Shown piece after piece: positions 43,301 through 46,304 of a stretch of 64,000 bases of DNA. Both the position numbers and the translations under genes were made by a program. Within the stretch, counting starts at the first letter, position 1. Each line of letters begins with the position of its first letter. The stretch comes from Trichobilharzia szidati (lineage: Eukaryota; Platyhelminthes; Trematoda; Strigeidida; Schistosomatidae). Where the stretch lies: contig OX235272.1 of assembly GCA_944472155.2 (NCBI GenBank), positions 16,662,354-16,726,353 on the forward strand. Direction: 5' to 3'. The notes beneath the pieces were generated by a model that was given only the letters and a program-made list of their open reading frames with translations, was not told the DNA's origin and ran no database searches.

Positions 43301-44919
43301 GAACAATAGTCAGATAGTTTTTTAGTATGCATGGTCAATATATATATATATATATACGATAGCAAGTTAGAAAAGCACTATTTAAACCTAAGATAATAAA
43401 ATCATAAGAAAGGTCATGAAACCATAAAAGTCGAAAATGAACGTTTGTCAATGAAACAGAGAATAGAAGAAGAAAAGAAAAGAAAATTGTGAAAGGAATT
43501 TATTGTGTTAATGGAGGCTTTGTTGTAGGCCAAGGTAAACATAGTGGTTGAACATACTTCTTCTGTATGCAAAGAGATGGTCTTCTGGTAATAATTGCCA
43601 CCGCTTCAGCTACTGATAGAAGACGTAGTCGAGCTCCTCTAGATAAATTACTAGGAACTCAGTAAATAACTGAGAACGCCTGGTCAAGTTTTATCGGATG
43701 TCCCGTATCTACCAAGTCGGCTAAGACTGCACTACTTACACATTTGGTTACTCCTTTACTCAACCATACAGGTACATGTTCACGCGCGCACATGGATAAA
43801 GCCCTCTGAGTACGGCCAATGTAACTACTAGCTCCACATGAGCAGTTGAATTCATAGATGCACATTGATGAGGCCATCTTTGGTAATTTATCCTTTACTT
43901 GCTGTGTGAGTACTGTTTTAGTTGAGAAGTTGAGTACACCAGTTTAGCTGCAGGAAATGTTCTATCTACTGCTCTATTAAATTGAAATTTTAGAATGTCA
44001 GCTACAATTTCCCCTTTGTAACTTAACTTAAGATACAAAGGTTTCTTTTCTGCGGTATCCACCTTTACCTTGTCTGTAGGTATTGTCATATTGACATTTT
44101 TTAGGAAGCTCTGTGGATATCCATTTTCTTGCAGTTTGAGTTTCAGTTTATGCGTTCCTCTGAACATATACGTTTTATTCTATAGCTAAGACACTTAACT
44201 AAGTTTCTGAATAAAGTCATCATAGTTGTATTATTATTATTTTCTTTTTAATCTTTTTTTTTCAGTCGACCACATTAGAACAACAAAAAATCTTGGATTA
44301 TTTCAAACAAGAGTTAGACGAAGATTATTTAGAGGATTGTGCTGCTATCTTGCCGTCTATCAGTAGTGAAGAGGAGGGTAACTCTGAATCTTTGATACAA
44401 ACAAAATGTGATACTAAACAAAACGACAGTAATACTATTACCATTACCACTGCTACTACTACTTCTACTGCTAAAGATAATAAAAATAATAGTCAAGGTC
44501 AAGGGGAAAAAAGTATGGAGTCTTCCAAGTCATCCACACCGAAAATCACCAGTCTATTCAGTTGTAAATCTCACTTATTAGTCAATGCTGGAAAAGACGA
44601 AAAAGATGATGAATCAAAGAAACACTTGCTGGTTCCATCTTCACCGGAATCGAATCATTCTGAAACATTTTCACAGAAAACTGAAGATGGCGGCATTAAT
44701 AATGAAAATGTTGCTGAAATGTTATGGACTGATGATTTTATTGAAGAGTTGGAGGAATCCGATGTGGCTGAGAATAATAATGAGGAGTTTTCGTCTGTAT
44801 TAGATAATGATGATAGTCTACTGTCAGAAGCGGTTAAAGCCGCTGAAGCCGCTGAAGTTAACTGGCTCACTGAAGGTCTTATCAAAGAGAGTGATTTTGA
44901 TACTGATGTTGATTTATAG
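6962..44919 (+). CDS. SMARCAL1: SMARCAL1/HARP-type annealing helicase, ten 3' exons (gene overview)
   Basis: Exons at 6962-7301, 11783-11848, 13718-13941, 17495-17624, 17759-17829, 20375-20474, 21707-21830, 29760-29919, 31647-31737 and 44266-44919 join in frame to about 652 codons. SNF2 helicase motifs are in order: DDMGLGKT (I, residues 13-20 of the visible part), APSSVRFSW (Ia), DESH (II, 114-117), [12 protein letters not shown] (III), FLLFAHH (IV), [11 protein letters not shown] (V) and [11 protein letters not shown] (VI). [20 protein letters not shown] and [11 protein letters not shown] are hallmarks of SMARCAL1 among SNF2 proteins. The family anneals RPA-coated DNA and remodels stalled replication forks in the nucleus. 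The HARP repeats are not in the window. The acidic C-terminal tail is longer and more divergent than in vertebrates. A paralogue such as ZRANB3 is less likely, given the continuous match. Confidence 0.93.
7366..8355 (+). mobile_element. RTE-A retrotransposon, 5'-truncated
   Basis: It begins in the RT region with [19 protein letters not shown] sequence just after the catalytic box, continues with frame breaks near 7622 and 7695 through [18 protein letters not shown], and ends in the noncoding 3' end with a short (CGAC) repeat tail at about 8341-8355. It lies in intron 1 of the helicase gene, about 65 bp after exon 1, in the same orientation. 5' truncation is the usual outcome of LINE insertion. 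Confidence 0.85.
8408..9640 (-). mobile_element. CR1/Jockey-superfamily LINE 3' part (family D)
   Basis: The 3' end at the left is an AAT-repeat tail followed by the complement of a ttccggaataaatcaaatt-type terminus. The C-terminal coding part is at 9242-9631 on the minus strand and includes [21 protein letters not shown] and ends near IIYHHTTK. An almost identical copy lies at 49250-50475. The element is in intron 1. Its clade within the CR1/Jockey group is not resolved. Confidence 0.75.
9640..10235 (+). mobile_element. RTE-B 3' fragment, left arm of an inverted pair
   Basis: It contains the C-terminal RT block ([16 protein letters not shown], here frame-shifted) and ends gccctatgttcctctagg followed by an AAT-repeat tail. 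The frame at 9763-10005 is repeated on the opposite strand at 10991-11233 with one residue different, so the two copies are recent duplicates or a recent insertion pair. Intron 1. Confidence 0.8.
10262..10740 (-). mobile_element. tRNA-headed SINE with hammerhead relic, inverted copy of 4204-4695
   Basis: The reverse complement matches the unit at 4204-4695 across head, ribozyme region and AT-rich tail. The hammerhead region near 10510-10570 has an insertion between stem I and ctgaaga and is probably inactive. The unit sits exactly between two inverted RTE-B fragments in intron 1. Confidence 0.6.
10770..11560 (-). mobile_element. RTE-B 3' fragment, right arm of an inverted pair
   Basis: Minus-strand copy of the same 3' region as 9640-10235, extending further 5' to about 11560 with [16 protein letters not shown] at 11500-11529. 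The tail lies at the left end. Frames are broken. Intron 1. Confidence 0.8.
11783..11848 (+). CDS. SMARCAL1: SMARCAL1-like exon with motif II (DESH)
   Basis: This 22-codon exon is bounded by an AG acceptor (11781-11782) and a GTGAGT donor (11849), phase 0 on both sides. It encodes [20 protein letters not shown]. The DESH box is the Walker B motif that coordinates magnesium and activates water for ATP hydrolysis; DESHFLKN is characteristic of SMARCAL1. Confidence 0.92.
11915..12560 (+). mobile_element. RTE-A 3' region, old degenerate copy
   Basis: Recognisable pieces include gatatccagctatcgatcga, a degraded equivalent of gcatcgagtgctaggtaa (near 12090-12110), ttgagatggttaagacatg (family form ttaggacatg) and a gaccaaaacctaccatcagt block. 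Many substitutions and small indels make this one of the oldest copies in the window. Intron 2. Confidence 0.65.
12560..13150 (+). mobile_element. RTE-B reverse-transcriptase fragment
   Basis: The frame at 12680-13033 carries [15 protein letters not shown] (catalytic aspartate block) and [17 protein letters not shown]. Relative to the copy at 53065 it has four extra bases at the FADD codons (cttcgcccgccgatgat near 13018-13034), which breaks the frame exactly at the catalytic site. Intron 2. Confidence 0.8.
13195..13690 (-). mobile_element. Degenerate RTE-B/C 3' fragment
   Basis: The segment contains the complement of the ggagatgagaacc and gatctcctccatgtcacc-type blocks shared by the other B and C copies, followed by a diverged stretch that retains the tctgatctatatagaagaac block. 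It ends about 25 bp before exon 3. Subfamily assignment is uncertain. Confidence 0.55.
13718..13941 (+). CDS. SMARCAL1: SMARCAL1-like exon with motif III
   Basis: The acceptor CAG ends at 13717 and the donor GTAAGA starts at 13942; the last codon is split after two bases. It encodes [20 protein letters not shown] (motif III), then [20 protein letters not shown] and a [14 protein letters not shown] helix. The [14 protein letters not shown] signature distinguishes SMARCAL1 from most other SNF2 helicases. Confidence 0.93.
14340..15110 (-). mobile_element. Penelope-like element 3' part with GIY-YIG endonuclease
   Basis: The minus frame 14612-15109 shows a Cys-containing lead-in ([17 protein letters not shown]), the GIY-YIG core in its Y-VG form, and a later [17 protein letters not shown] block that matches the catalytic helix region of Penelope endonucleases. 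Downstream, at about 14330-14365, a hammerhead relic (gctatt...aatagc stem, then caaacgtcagtaaa) marks the 3' end. Intron 3. Confidence 0.75.
15110..15310 (+). mobile_element. Penelope-like RT C-terminal fragment, opposite orientation
   Basis: Plus-strand reading gives [18 protein letters not shown] and [10 protein letters not shown] in broken frames, the linker between RT and GIY-YIG in Penelope-like elements. It abuts the minus-strand element at 15110, so two fragments meet head to head. Intron 3. Confidence 0.5.
15311..15699. other. Unassigned intronic sequence
   Basis: No exon, RNA or clear repeat recognised within intron 3. Confidence 0.3.
15700..15935 (-). mobile_element. SINE type 1: tRNA-like head, RTE-like tail
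   Basis: On the minus strand a tRNA-like head (gcgtcggtggcatagcggtt, box A region; ggggttcgatccc, box B) is followed by a short body. The tail complementary to catagggcttcaagc is close to the ends of the RTE B and C families. A sister copy lies at 25443-25680. Pol III transcription with LINE-borrowed retrotransposition is inferred from that arrangement. Confidence 0.75.
16167..16796 (+). pseudogene. Penelope-like RT C-terminal ORF with Asn-rich tract
   Basis: After the frameshift next to YVDD, this 209-codon frame carries [18 protein letters not shown] and LPMLDCQV and then [20 protein letters not shown], the conserved YRKPTxT-like block of Penelope RTs. At 16571-16670 an AAT/GAT-rich repeat gives an Asn/Asp run of about 35 residues not expected in the family. 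The frame ends before the endonuclease, which lies in a different frame. Confidence 0.75.
16870..17110 (+). pseudogene. GIY-YIG endonuclease fragment (disrupted)
   Basis: Plus-strand fragments read [20 protein letters not shown] and, after a 60-bp interruption, [12 protein letters not shown] and [15 protein letters not shown]. The interruption is bounded by two copies of gcagtcagactag (near 16923 and 16980), so it looks like a small duplication-linked insertion. The domain nicks the target in active elements; this one is broken. Confidence 0.65.
17322..17374 (+). ncRNA. Hammerhead-like structured motif, compensatory variant
   Basis: Stem II is gaaca (17339-17343) with tgttc (17352-17356), then gaaa (17357-17360), a c-tgt-g minimal stem III and gtc (17365-17367). 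Compared with 5446-5499 one stem II pair has changed from G-C to A-U on both strands. Stem I is short here (gat/atc). Activity unknown. Confidence 0.45.
17495..17624 (+). CDS. SMARCAL1: SMARCAL1-like exon after motif III
   Basis: The acceptor is TAG at 17492-17494 and the donor GTAAGT at 17625. The first base completes a split Arg codon. It encodes [17 protein letters not shown], the conserved RLKxDVLxxLPxK region that links the two RecA-like lobes, followed by a more variable helix. Confidence 0.92.
17759..17829 (+). CDS. SMARCAL1: SMARCAL1-like short exon between helicase lobes
   Basis: Bounded by CAG (17756-17758) and GTAAGC (17830), it encodes [20 protein letters not shown] and ends in a split Glu codon. 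It is separated from the preceding exon by an intron of only 134 bp, the shortest in this part of the gene, whereas the others exceed 1 kb. The match corresponds to the inter-lobe helix before motif IV. Confidence 0.88.
17985..18655 (-). mobile_element. RTE-A 5' region, second copy
   Basis: Closely matches 3526-4203, including the 5' end and the [17 protein letters not shown] coding block. Its 5' end meets the plus-strand 3' fragment at 18657, so the two are arranged head to tail in opposite strands. Intron 5. Confidence 0.8.
18657..19048 (+). mobile_element. RTE-A 3' terminal fragment
   Basis: Starts inside the last coding block (tgctacgcatgcacgtctag) and ends gtggcgacttaaattgctgca, the family-A 3' end. 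A longer family-A copy begins immediately at 19049. Intron 5. Confidence 0.75.
19049..19850 (+). mobile_element. RTE-A 3' fragment, second in tandem
   Basis: Begins in the RT thumb region (cgggttgatctccgacgaaat) and runs through [18 protein letters not shown] to the 3' end near 19845. Together with 18657-19048 it forms a tandem of two truncated 3' ends. Intron 5. Confidence 0.8.
19851..20374. other. Intronic sequence with possible old SINE
   Basis: A tRNA-like stretch at about 19850-20030 (gtagttgagtggtgacttgc, then caggtttaaaccttgctc as a poor box B) may be an old SINE. An (AG)n run lies at 20143-20161. Nothing else was recognised. Confidence 0.35.
20375..20474 (+). CDS. SMARCAL1: SMARCAL1-like exon with motif IV
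   Basis: The acceptor is AAG at 20372-20374 and the donor GTAAAT at 20475. The first base completes a Glu codon. It encodes [20 protein letters not shown], where FLLFAHH corresponds to motif IV of the second RecA lobe, then a helix ending SLSEK. Confidence 0.92.
20580..20780 (+). repeat. Possible degenerate SINE with G-tract
   Basis: A run of eleven G residues lies at about 20651-20661, in a segment whose flanks (gcttcgcctgtcccaatctg, gccgttacacacaataag-like) resemble other tRNA-headed repeats in the window. Boxes A and B are weak. Confidence 0.3.
20840..21255 (+). mobile_element. RTE-C fragment
   Basis: Plus-strand C-terminal RT sequence, frame-broken, with [20 protein letters not shown] and the [10 protein letters not shown] block. 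It ends abruptly where an SM-alpha-like unit starts near 21257, before the family-C tail, so the tail was lost or replaced. Intron 6. Confidence 0.75.
21257..21500 (+). mobile_element. SM-alpha-like retroposon unit
   Basis: Box-A-like tggctcaatgg (21317-21327) and box-B-like gggttcgaaaccc (about 21360-21372) form the tRNA-like head. A hammerhead ribozyme (21382-21427) follows, then the family tail (aatggttctctaactgatgt, ctcatgatgaaat). The order matches the known schistosome SM-alpha family. Intron 6. Confidence 0.8.
21382..21427 (+). ncRNA. Type I hammerhead ribozyme, apparently intact core
   Basis: Stem I gtactg (21382-21387) faces caatac (21422-21427) with one mismatch. The core ctgaaga (21388-21394) is intact. 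Stem II gtccta/taggac (21395-21400 with 21404-21409) is perfectly paired with an aac loop. Then come gaaa (21410-21413), a short palindromic stem III and the cleavage triplet gtc ending at 21421. Confidence 0.8.
21707..21830 (+). CDS. SMARCAL1: SMARCAL1-like exon with motif V start
   Basis: The acceptor is TAG at 21704-21706 and the donor GTAAGC at 21831. It encodes [20 protein letters not shown] and [10 protein letters not shown], the RIDG and SITAA blocks before motif V. The last Gly codon is split with the exon at 29760. Confidence 0.92.
21831..22050. other. Unassigned intronic sequence
   Basis: AT-rich start of intron 7; nothing recognised before the RTE-C copy. Confidence 0.3.
22055..22680 (-). 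mobile_element. RTE-C 3' fragment
   Basis: The left end is the complement of the family-C terminus (ttgggttcctagtggaacat). The body matches 30825-31545 closely. Coding frames are broken. Intron 7. Confidence 0.85.
22850..23060 (-). mobile_element. SINE type 2: tRNA-like head, CR1-like tail
   Basis: On the minus strand the head (gtcggtggcacagtggttag; box B near ggggttcgatcccc) is followed by a body with gggtgtcgg-like and tttgggc-like spacers. The tail complementary to ggaattttcagcatg resembles the 3' end of the CR1-like family D. A small duplication (gtgccaccgacgca twice) lies at its 5' end near 23037-23067. Intron 7. Confidence 0.75.
23090..23660 (-). mobile_element. Penelope-like element 3' part
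   Basis: The minus frame 23440-23655 shows [20 protein letters not shown] and [10 protein letters not shown], a GIY-YIG core with its Cys lead-in. Downstream at 23100-23185 is a hammerhead relic: ctgaaga, a seven-pair stem II (gtcacct/gggtgat) and gaaag. The order endonuclease then ribozyme relic repeats that of other copies here. Intron 7. Confidence 0.75.
23145..23190 (-). ncRNA. Penelope-like hammerhead relic
   Basis: Minus-strand core ctgaaga, one extra base, a seven-pair stem II with an agtt loop, then gaaagc. The extra base after ctgaaga also occurs in the copy near 6660. No complete stem I was established. Confidence 0.4.
23690..24790. repeat. Penelope-like fold-back with inverted arms
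   Basis: Arms of about 190 bp at roughly 23930-24110 and 24590-24780 are complementary (for example gaaatcgccgaaaagatc on the right and its complement on the left) and flank about 480 bp with internal short repeats such as agattacaag. The arms contain tgtacagctgc, shared with the ends of other Penelope-like fragments. A hammerhead relic similar to 23100-23185 lies at 23820-23930. Intron 7. Confidence 0.6.
24830..25200 (-). mobile_element. Degenerate Penelope-like endonuclease fragment
   Basis: Minus-strand translation in broken frames parallels the 23440-23655 endonuclease (LRLRIQDHK in place of LRLRIHEHK; then HDKCQRI in place of RKHQEC). It has several stops and is older. Intron 7. Confidence 0.5.
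25443..25680 (-). mobile_element. SINE type 1: tRNA-like head, RTE-like tail
   Basis: Matches 15700-15935 along its whole length: head with ggtggcacagcggttaggcc, box B gttcgatcccc, body and tail. The box B here has ttcgatccccgg after a diverged 5' part. Intron 7. Confidence 0.75.
25681..26160. other. Intronic sequence with a possible tRNA-like repeat
   Basis: A segment at 25720-25800 has a tRNA-like gtgggattcgaacccagagt but no full cloverleaf was derived. A short ACAC run lies near 25902-25912. Confidence 0.3.
26165..26895 (+). mobile_element. LINE-like 3' fragment with (AAGT)n tail
   Basis: GC-richer than its surroundings. The frame at 26678-26869 ends [20 protein letters not shown] and AGSSSRRR, reminiscent of the last residues of RTE-type ORFs, and is followed by an (AAGT) repeat tail at about 26877-26895. 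It is not one of the A, B or C families here. Clade assignment is tentative. Intron 7. Confidence 0.5.
27139..27366. mobile_element. MITE-like fold-back with about 90-bp terminal inverted repeats
   Basis: The left arm starts cacagtcaaatgac at 27139 and the right arm ends gtcatttgactgtg at 27366. The arms remain similar for about 90 bp and include gaaccgtccaatcagatc against gatctgattggtcggttc. A short C-rich centre separates them. It encodes nothing. No target-site duplication could be identified. Intron 7. Confidence 0.65.
27482..27507. repeat. (TG)n microsatellite
   Basis: Imperfect TG repeat with an interruption by TT and CG. Confidence 0.8.
27508..27925. other. Unassigned intronic sequence
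   Basis: No exon or recognised repeat. A short (AT) run lies at about 27893-27905. Confidence 0.3.
27930..28460 (+). mobile_element. RTE-A 3' fragment, variant subfamily
   Basis: Starts gtgttgggcaaagagggaaa, the variant also seen at 32730 and 51530. It ends near gccaagttctatgttgaatcc. Its shared differences from the main A copies (for example ttgggcaaagaggga for ctaggtaaggtgggg) define a subfamily. Intron 7. Confidence 0.75.
28720..28960 (+). repeat. Possible degenerate tRNA-headed SINE
   Basis: Head-like gatttagccccgtggcctac, a gtcgaagcacttctaaacct segment that also occurs in changed form at 41850, and an A-rich run. Similarity to 41785-42000 supports a shared origin. Intron 7. Confidence 0.35.
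29210..29660 (+). mobile_element. SM-alpha-like unit, degenerate, possibly dimeric
   Basis: A tail of a first unit (gagctgacattggttagagg, minus-sense) is followed by a plus-sense unit with agtggctgggtagtctatg as head and gcacgaaacagctgtccagtac as ribozyme remnant. The ctgaaga side has been replaced by a G-run at about 29571-29579, so the ribozyme is dead. Intron 7, ending about 100 bp before exon 8. Confidence 0.6.
29760..29919 (+). CDS. SMARCAL1: SMARCAL1-like exon with motifs V and VI
   Basis: The acceptor is CAG at 29757-29759 and the donor GTTAGT at 29920, a weaker consensus. It encodes [19 protein letters not shown] (motif V) and [20 protein letters not shown] (motif VI, with the arginine finger region RAYRIGQ), ending ADDFI plus a split Trp codon. 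Confidence 0.93.
30285..30530 (-). mobile_element. RTE-B 3' terminal fragment
   Basis: The complement of the family-B end (ttaattcctagagggcttc) starts the copy. About 245 bp of the C-terminal coding region follows. Four bases of the usual aggaacatagggc are missing at the end. Intron 8. Confidence 0.8.
30590..30770 (+). mobile_element. SM-alpha-like unit, degenerate
   Basis: It keeps ggactgctaaagagtcttaa and gcggaaacaattgttccgtac. The core is ctaaaga and not ctgaaga, and stem II is lost, so the ribozyme should be inactive. Intron 8. Confidence 0.55.
30825..31545 (-). mobile_element. RTE-C 3' fragment
   Basis: Runs from the family-C end (complement of aacccaagggaacaat) to the [20 protein letters not shown] block at about 31440-31482. 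Closely related to 22055-22680 and to the plus copies at 20840 and 33795. It ends about 100 bp before exon 9. Intron 8. Confidence 0.85.
31647..31737 (+). CDS. SMARCAL1: SMARCAL1-like exon after motif VI
   Basis: The acceptor is TAG at 31644-31646 and the donor GTAAGC at 31738. The first base completes the Trp codon. It encodes [20 protein letters not shown] and then [10 protein letters not shown], matching the post-motif-VI helix of SMARCAL1 (W-PLI..K..VL..AGL). Confidence 0.9.
31890..32080 (+). mobile_element. SINE type 2: tRNA-like head, CR1-like tail
   Basis: The head gcgtcggtggcacagtggtt (box A) and ggggttcgatctc (box B) lead to a short body with the CCGATAT block and the tail tgctgaaaattccat...ggtgtggaatcaagc. 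Target duplication was not identified. Intron 9. Confidence 0.8.
32250..32590 (-). mobile_element. Old RTE-C fragment, left part of an interrupted copy
   Basis: The complement of the family-C end (ccttggattccaagtggaac) starts the copy, with many substitutions. The rest of the same copy resumes at 33260 after a family-A insertion. Intron 9. Confidence 0.65.
32590..33258 (+). mobile_element. RTE-A variant 3' fragment inserted in an RTE-C copy
   Basis: Starts tctatggctctgaatcatgg and ends ttctatgttgaatccagac. It belongs to the same subfamily as 27930 and 51400-52045. The flanking RTE-C halves (32250-32590 and 33260-33530) run in the opposite strand and are co-linear, so this is the younger insertion. 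Intron 9. Confidence 0.75.
33260..33530 (-). mobile_element. Old RTE-C fragment, right part of the interrupted copy
   Basis: Minus-strand blocks (complements of ctggaaatc-like and gaaacgatgctc sequence ending in agataagtg) continue the copy that starts at 32250. Intron 9. Confidence 0.55.
33531..33794. other. Unassigned intronic sequence
   Basis: Nothing recognised. Confidence 0.3.
33795..34835 (+). mobile_element. RTE-C fragment from RT core to 3' end
   Basis: Begins within the RT palm (gtcagacaagggtgcttatt gives VRQGCLL). The FADD codons are disrupted near 33972 (ttcgcccttggatgattta). It runs through [12 protein letters not shown] to the family-C end and an aataaataaaataat tail. Intron 9. 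Confidence 0.85.
34836..35094. other. Unassigned intronic sequence
   Basis: Nothing recognised except a short ATT run before the next element. Confidence 0.3.
35095..35365 (-). mobile_element. RTE-B 3' terminal fragment
   Basis: Complement of the family-B end followed by about 250 bp. It abuts a plus-strand RTE-C-like copy at 35366, so two 5'-truncated elements meet head to head. Intron 9. Confidence 0.8.
35366..36205 (+). mobile_element. RTE-C 3' fragment, diverged
   Basis: From the [19 protein letters not shown] region to gaagtcctatgctccactca and aacccaagggaataataata. Frames are broken throughout. Intron 9. Confidence 0.8.
36206..37004. other. Intronic sequence with a possible SINE
   Basis: A minus-strand tRNA-like stretch may lie at 36410-36720 (ggtgtttaaatcgcttccat as a poor box B). 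The rest is AT-rich without recognised features. Confidence 0.3.
37005..37556 (-). mobile_element. CR1-like LINE (family D) 3' end, left part of an interrupted copy
   Basis: Starts with an AAT tail and the complement of tactgtttttggaataaagt. At 37499-37555 the frame reads [17 protein letters not shown], the counterpart of [15 protein letters not shown] at 40350-40420. The copy resumes at 38125 after an RTE-A insertion. Intron 9. Confidence 0.75.
37557..38125 (-). mobile_element. RTE-A 3' fragment inserted in a CR1-like LINE
   Basis: The 3' end carries four TCGG units (37560-37577), the tetranucleotide tail of the family. The body matches the 3' 560 bp of other copies on the minus strand. It separates two co-linear parts of the CR1-like copy. 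Intron 9. Confidence 0.8.
38125..39480 (-). mobile_element. CR1-like LINE (family D), RT part of the interrupted copy
   Basis: Minus frames show [13 protein letters not shown] and [17 protein letters not shown] (39001-39414), then [20 protein letters not shown] and KYANDLTIS (38658-39008; YADD has become YAND), then a C-terminal part with [12 protein letters not shown]. Stops and frameshifts and the lost catalytic Asp make it inactive. Exact clade within the CR1/Jockey superfamily unresolved. Intron 9. Confidence 0.75.
39481..39744. other. Unassigned intronic sequence
   Basis: May contain the 5' limit of the CR1-like copy; no motif recognised. Confidence 0.25.
39745..40930 (+). mobile_element. 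CR1-like LINE (family D), 5'-truncated
   Basis: It starts near [19 protein letters not shown] sequence (broken), runs through [14 protein letters not shown] and [20 protein letters not shown] (40155-40436), and ends with tgctgaaaattccattctgt, ggaataaagtaaatc and an ATT tail. This copy defines the 3' end shared with SINE type 2. Intron 9. Confidence 0.8.
40931..41780. other. Unassigned intronic sequence
   Basis: Contains (TAGTG) repeats at its start, an AT run near 40978-40994 and otherwise no recognised exon or element. Confidence 0.3.
41785..42000 (+). repeat. tRNA-headed SINE, third type, degenerate
   Basis: Head ggtgcgtcggtggttcaatg, box-B-like gattcgattctcagc, then tctaaacctcacttatttgg and a C-run at 41938-41946. 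Related sequence at 28720-28960. Intron 9. Confidence 0.45.
42150..42200 (+). ncRNA. Penelope-like hammerhead relic
   Basis: Core-like cctgatgaagaagagctt followed by atcgaaaagaat gives ctgatga, an extra A, a weak stem II and gaaaa. Preceding atgtagaac resembles the atgtacagc at the ends of other Penelope-like fragments. Confidence 0.35.
42225..42905 (+). mobile_element. RTE-A 3' fragment
   Basis: Runs from the LYGCE-like tatggctgtgagcaagacct to the 3' end with ttctgtgtcgaatacagac and a short gacagata tail. Intron 9. Confidence 0.85.
42906..43369. other. Unassigned intronic sequence
   Basis: A (CTTT) run near 43081-43098 and an (AT) microsatellite at 43337-43357; nothing else recognised. Confidence 0.35.
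43370..44175 (-). mobile_element. Penelope-like element 3' part
   Basis: The minus frame 43895-44167 ([38 protein letters not shown]) is the RT-endonuclease linker. The frame at 43659-43877 carries [18 protein letters not shown] and [14 protein letters not shown] of the GIY-YIG domain. Broken frames at 43560-43660 give the C-terminal [14 protein letters not shown] tail. The element ends about 90 bp before exon 10. Intron 9. Confidence 0.8.
44266..44919 (+). CDS. SMARCAL1: SMARCAL1-like terminal exon with acidic tail
   Basis: The acceptor is CAG at 44263-44265. It encodes [20 protein letters not shown], matching the QQKIYDLF block that ends the conserved part of SMARCAL1, then about 190 residues of Ser/Thr/Asp/Glu-rich sequence without a recognised domain, and the stop TAG at 44917-44919. 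The tail contains a [11 protein letters not shown] run from ACT/ATT-type codons. Composition suggests disorder. Confidence 0.88.
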   Translation, partial: STTLEQQKILDYFKQELDEDYLEDCAAILPSISSEEEGNSESLIQTKCDTKQNDSNTITITTATTTSTAKDNKNNSQGQGEKSMESSKSSTPKITSLFSCKSHLLVNAGKDEKDDESKKHLLVPSSPESNHSETFSQKTEDGGINNENVAEMLWTDDFIEELEESDVAENNNEEFSSVLDNDDSLLSEAVKAAEAAEVNWLTEGLIKESDFDTDVDL

Positions 44920-45169
44920 TAGAGGATTATTGATGATTGATTGACTGACTGACTCATGTATATTCTTTCTTCCTTCCTTTCAATTGCATTTTGTGTGTGT
45001 GTGTGTATTGTACATAGAGTTCTGAAAATTAATCTTACATATAGTATTGTTATTTTCTTCTTTTTTTGGCGGTCCACGGTGTTTTCCAAAATTTTTTCAG
45101 AATAACCGGTGGAAAGTGGAACAGCAGATCATCACATCTATTTTTATTTTTTTTCGTTTATATTTTTCG

Positions 45170-45187
45170 AATAAAAAAACCAATAAA
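45170..45187 (+). terminator. Two candidate polyadenylation signals
   Basis: AATAAA at 45170-45175 and again at 45182-45187, about 255 bases after the stop codon of the helicase gene and before the next repeat. Which one is used cannot be read from the sequence. Confidence 0.6.
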
Positions 45188-45359
45188 ATACACAGAAAAA
45201 TGAGTATTGTTTTTTCTGCTCATAAATATATATATTCTCAATGGTCGCCTAGCGATGGAATCCATGGCGCATGTGTTGCGCTGTGCTTACAACTCTGCTG
45301 AACGCGGACACATTATGCATAGGTGGTGGTTTATCTATTATAAACAGATTGCCTTATAA

Positions 45360-45515
45360 TTCAAATGAACTGTCGTCAAGATTTTGACAGAATAGTTCTA
45401 AAATATTTGGGCGCCGACTGAGAAGTAGACATTTGTAAGAAAACAACCCATTATATTTGTAAACTCTCAGCAAGATGAAAATTAGTAATTCCAACGTTTC
45501 GTCCATTTGTTAAGT
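45360..45515 (-). mobile_element. Penelope-like terminal fragment
   Basis: On the minus strand it matches the right terminal repeat at about 6700-6840, including the cgtcaagattttgacagaat complement, ggcgccgac and aattccaacgtttcg. It joins an RTE-A fragment at about 45505. Confidence 0.65.
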
Positions 45516-46280
45516 CCATAAGACTACTCCCTGGTAACAAGTCGATTCCTAAGTAGTTAAGTTCAGTTAGAGATACTTCCATTAGCATATCTATGATGAA
45601 GTTAAACAGGAATGGGGAAAGTGGACATCCTTGACGGACAACACTGGTTGTTATCAATTCAGATGACAATTCCCCATAAGCCTTTACACGGCTACGTGAG
45701 TTTGAGTAGAGTGCCTTGATTAGTGCAATGTACTTTTATATGCATTAATAACCCTCATTATCAAGCTATACTTTCGACTGTAGATTTCATATGACCTTTA
45801 GGGTACAGATATACAATCTATTCTGGAAAAAGCAACAATTCTTTGTAAAAATCCTTCAGCGACAACTGGCAACGAAAACCGTTATGAGTCGATTGATAAG
45901 TTGAATCAAATGACCGCTGAAAAAGATCAGATTTTTTTAAATGAGTGTTAGACTGGTAGTAAATACGAATAGACAGTTTTTCAAGCTCAGTTGGTGCGAG
46001 CATTTAGGTTAAAATCCTTAAAGGATACCCAAGTGAGTTTCTAAGCAATTTAATGCCTTTATGTGGGTAGTGAATCTTCATTGCTAAAGATCTTATCAGT
46101 ATAGGAGAGTGACCTAGTACTGGTAACATAACACACATTTTTAACAGGTTTCTAATCAAACTGATTCATGATTAAATCATAAAAAATACATTCTTGCTGC
46201 TACTGACATCATAATCCATAGGAGAAAAAAAATGTATTTTGGATTTAAAGCCGCTCTTTTAACTTCCTATCTGAGAAAAA
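45505..46280 (-). repeat. Inverted duplication, left arm
   Basis: The reverse complement is present at 49030-49250 plus 50475-50900. The arm includes an RTE-A RT piece (45505-45740, with RQGCPLSPFLFNFIIDMLME) and about 540 bp of unidentified sequence with a 61-codon ORF at 45818-46003. Near 46050 it preserves the sequence as it was before the CR1-like insertion seen in the other arm. Confidence 0.75.
45818..46003 (-). other. Conserved short ORF of unknown identity, copy 1
   Basis: Reads MLAPTELEKLSIRIYYQSNT followed by SDLFQRSFDSTYQSTH and ends LLLFPE before a stop. The second copy at 50529-50714 keeps the frame with several substitutions. I do not recognise it. It could be an exon of a duplicated gene, a retrocopy fragment or part of an unknown element. 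Confidence 0.35.
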
Positions 46281-46304
46281 GAAAATGCTAGTGAAGATTA
46301 TTAT

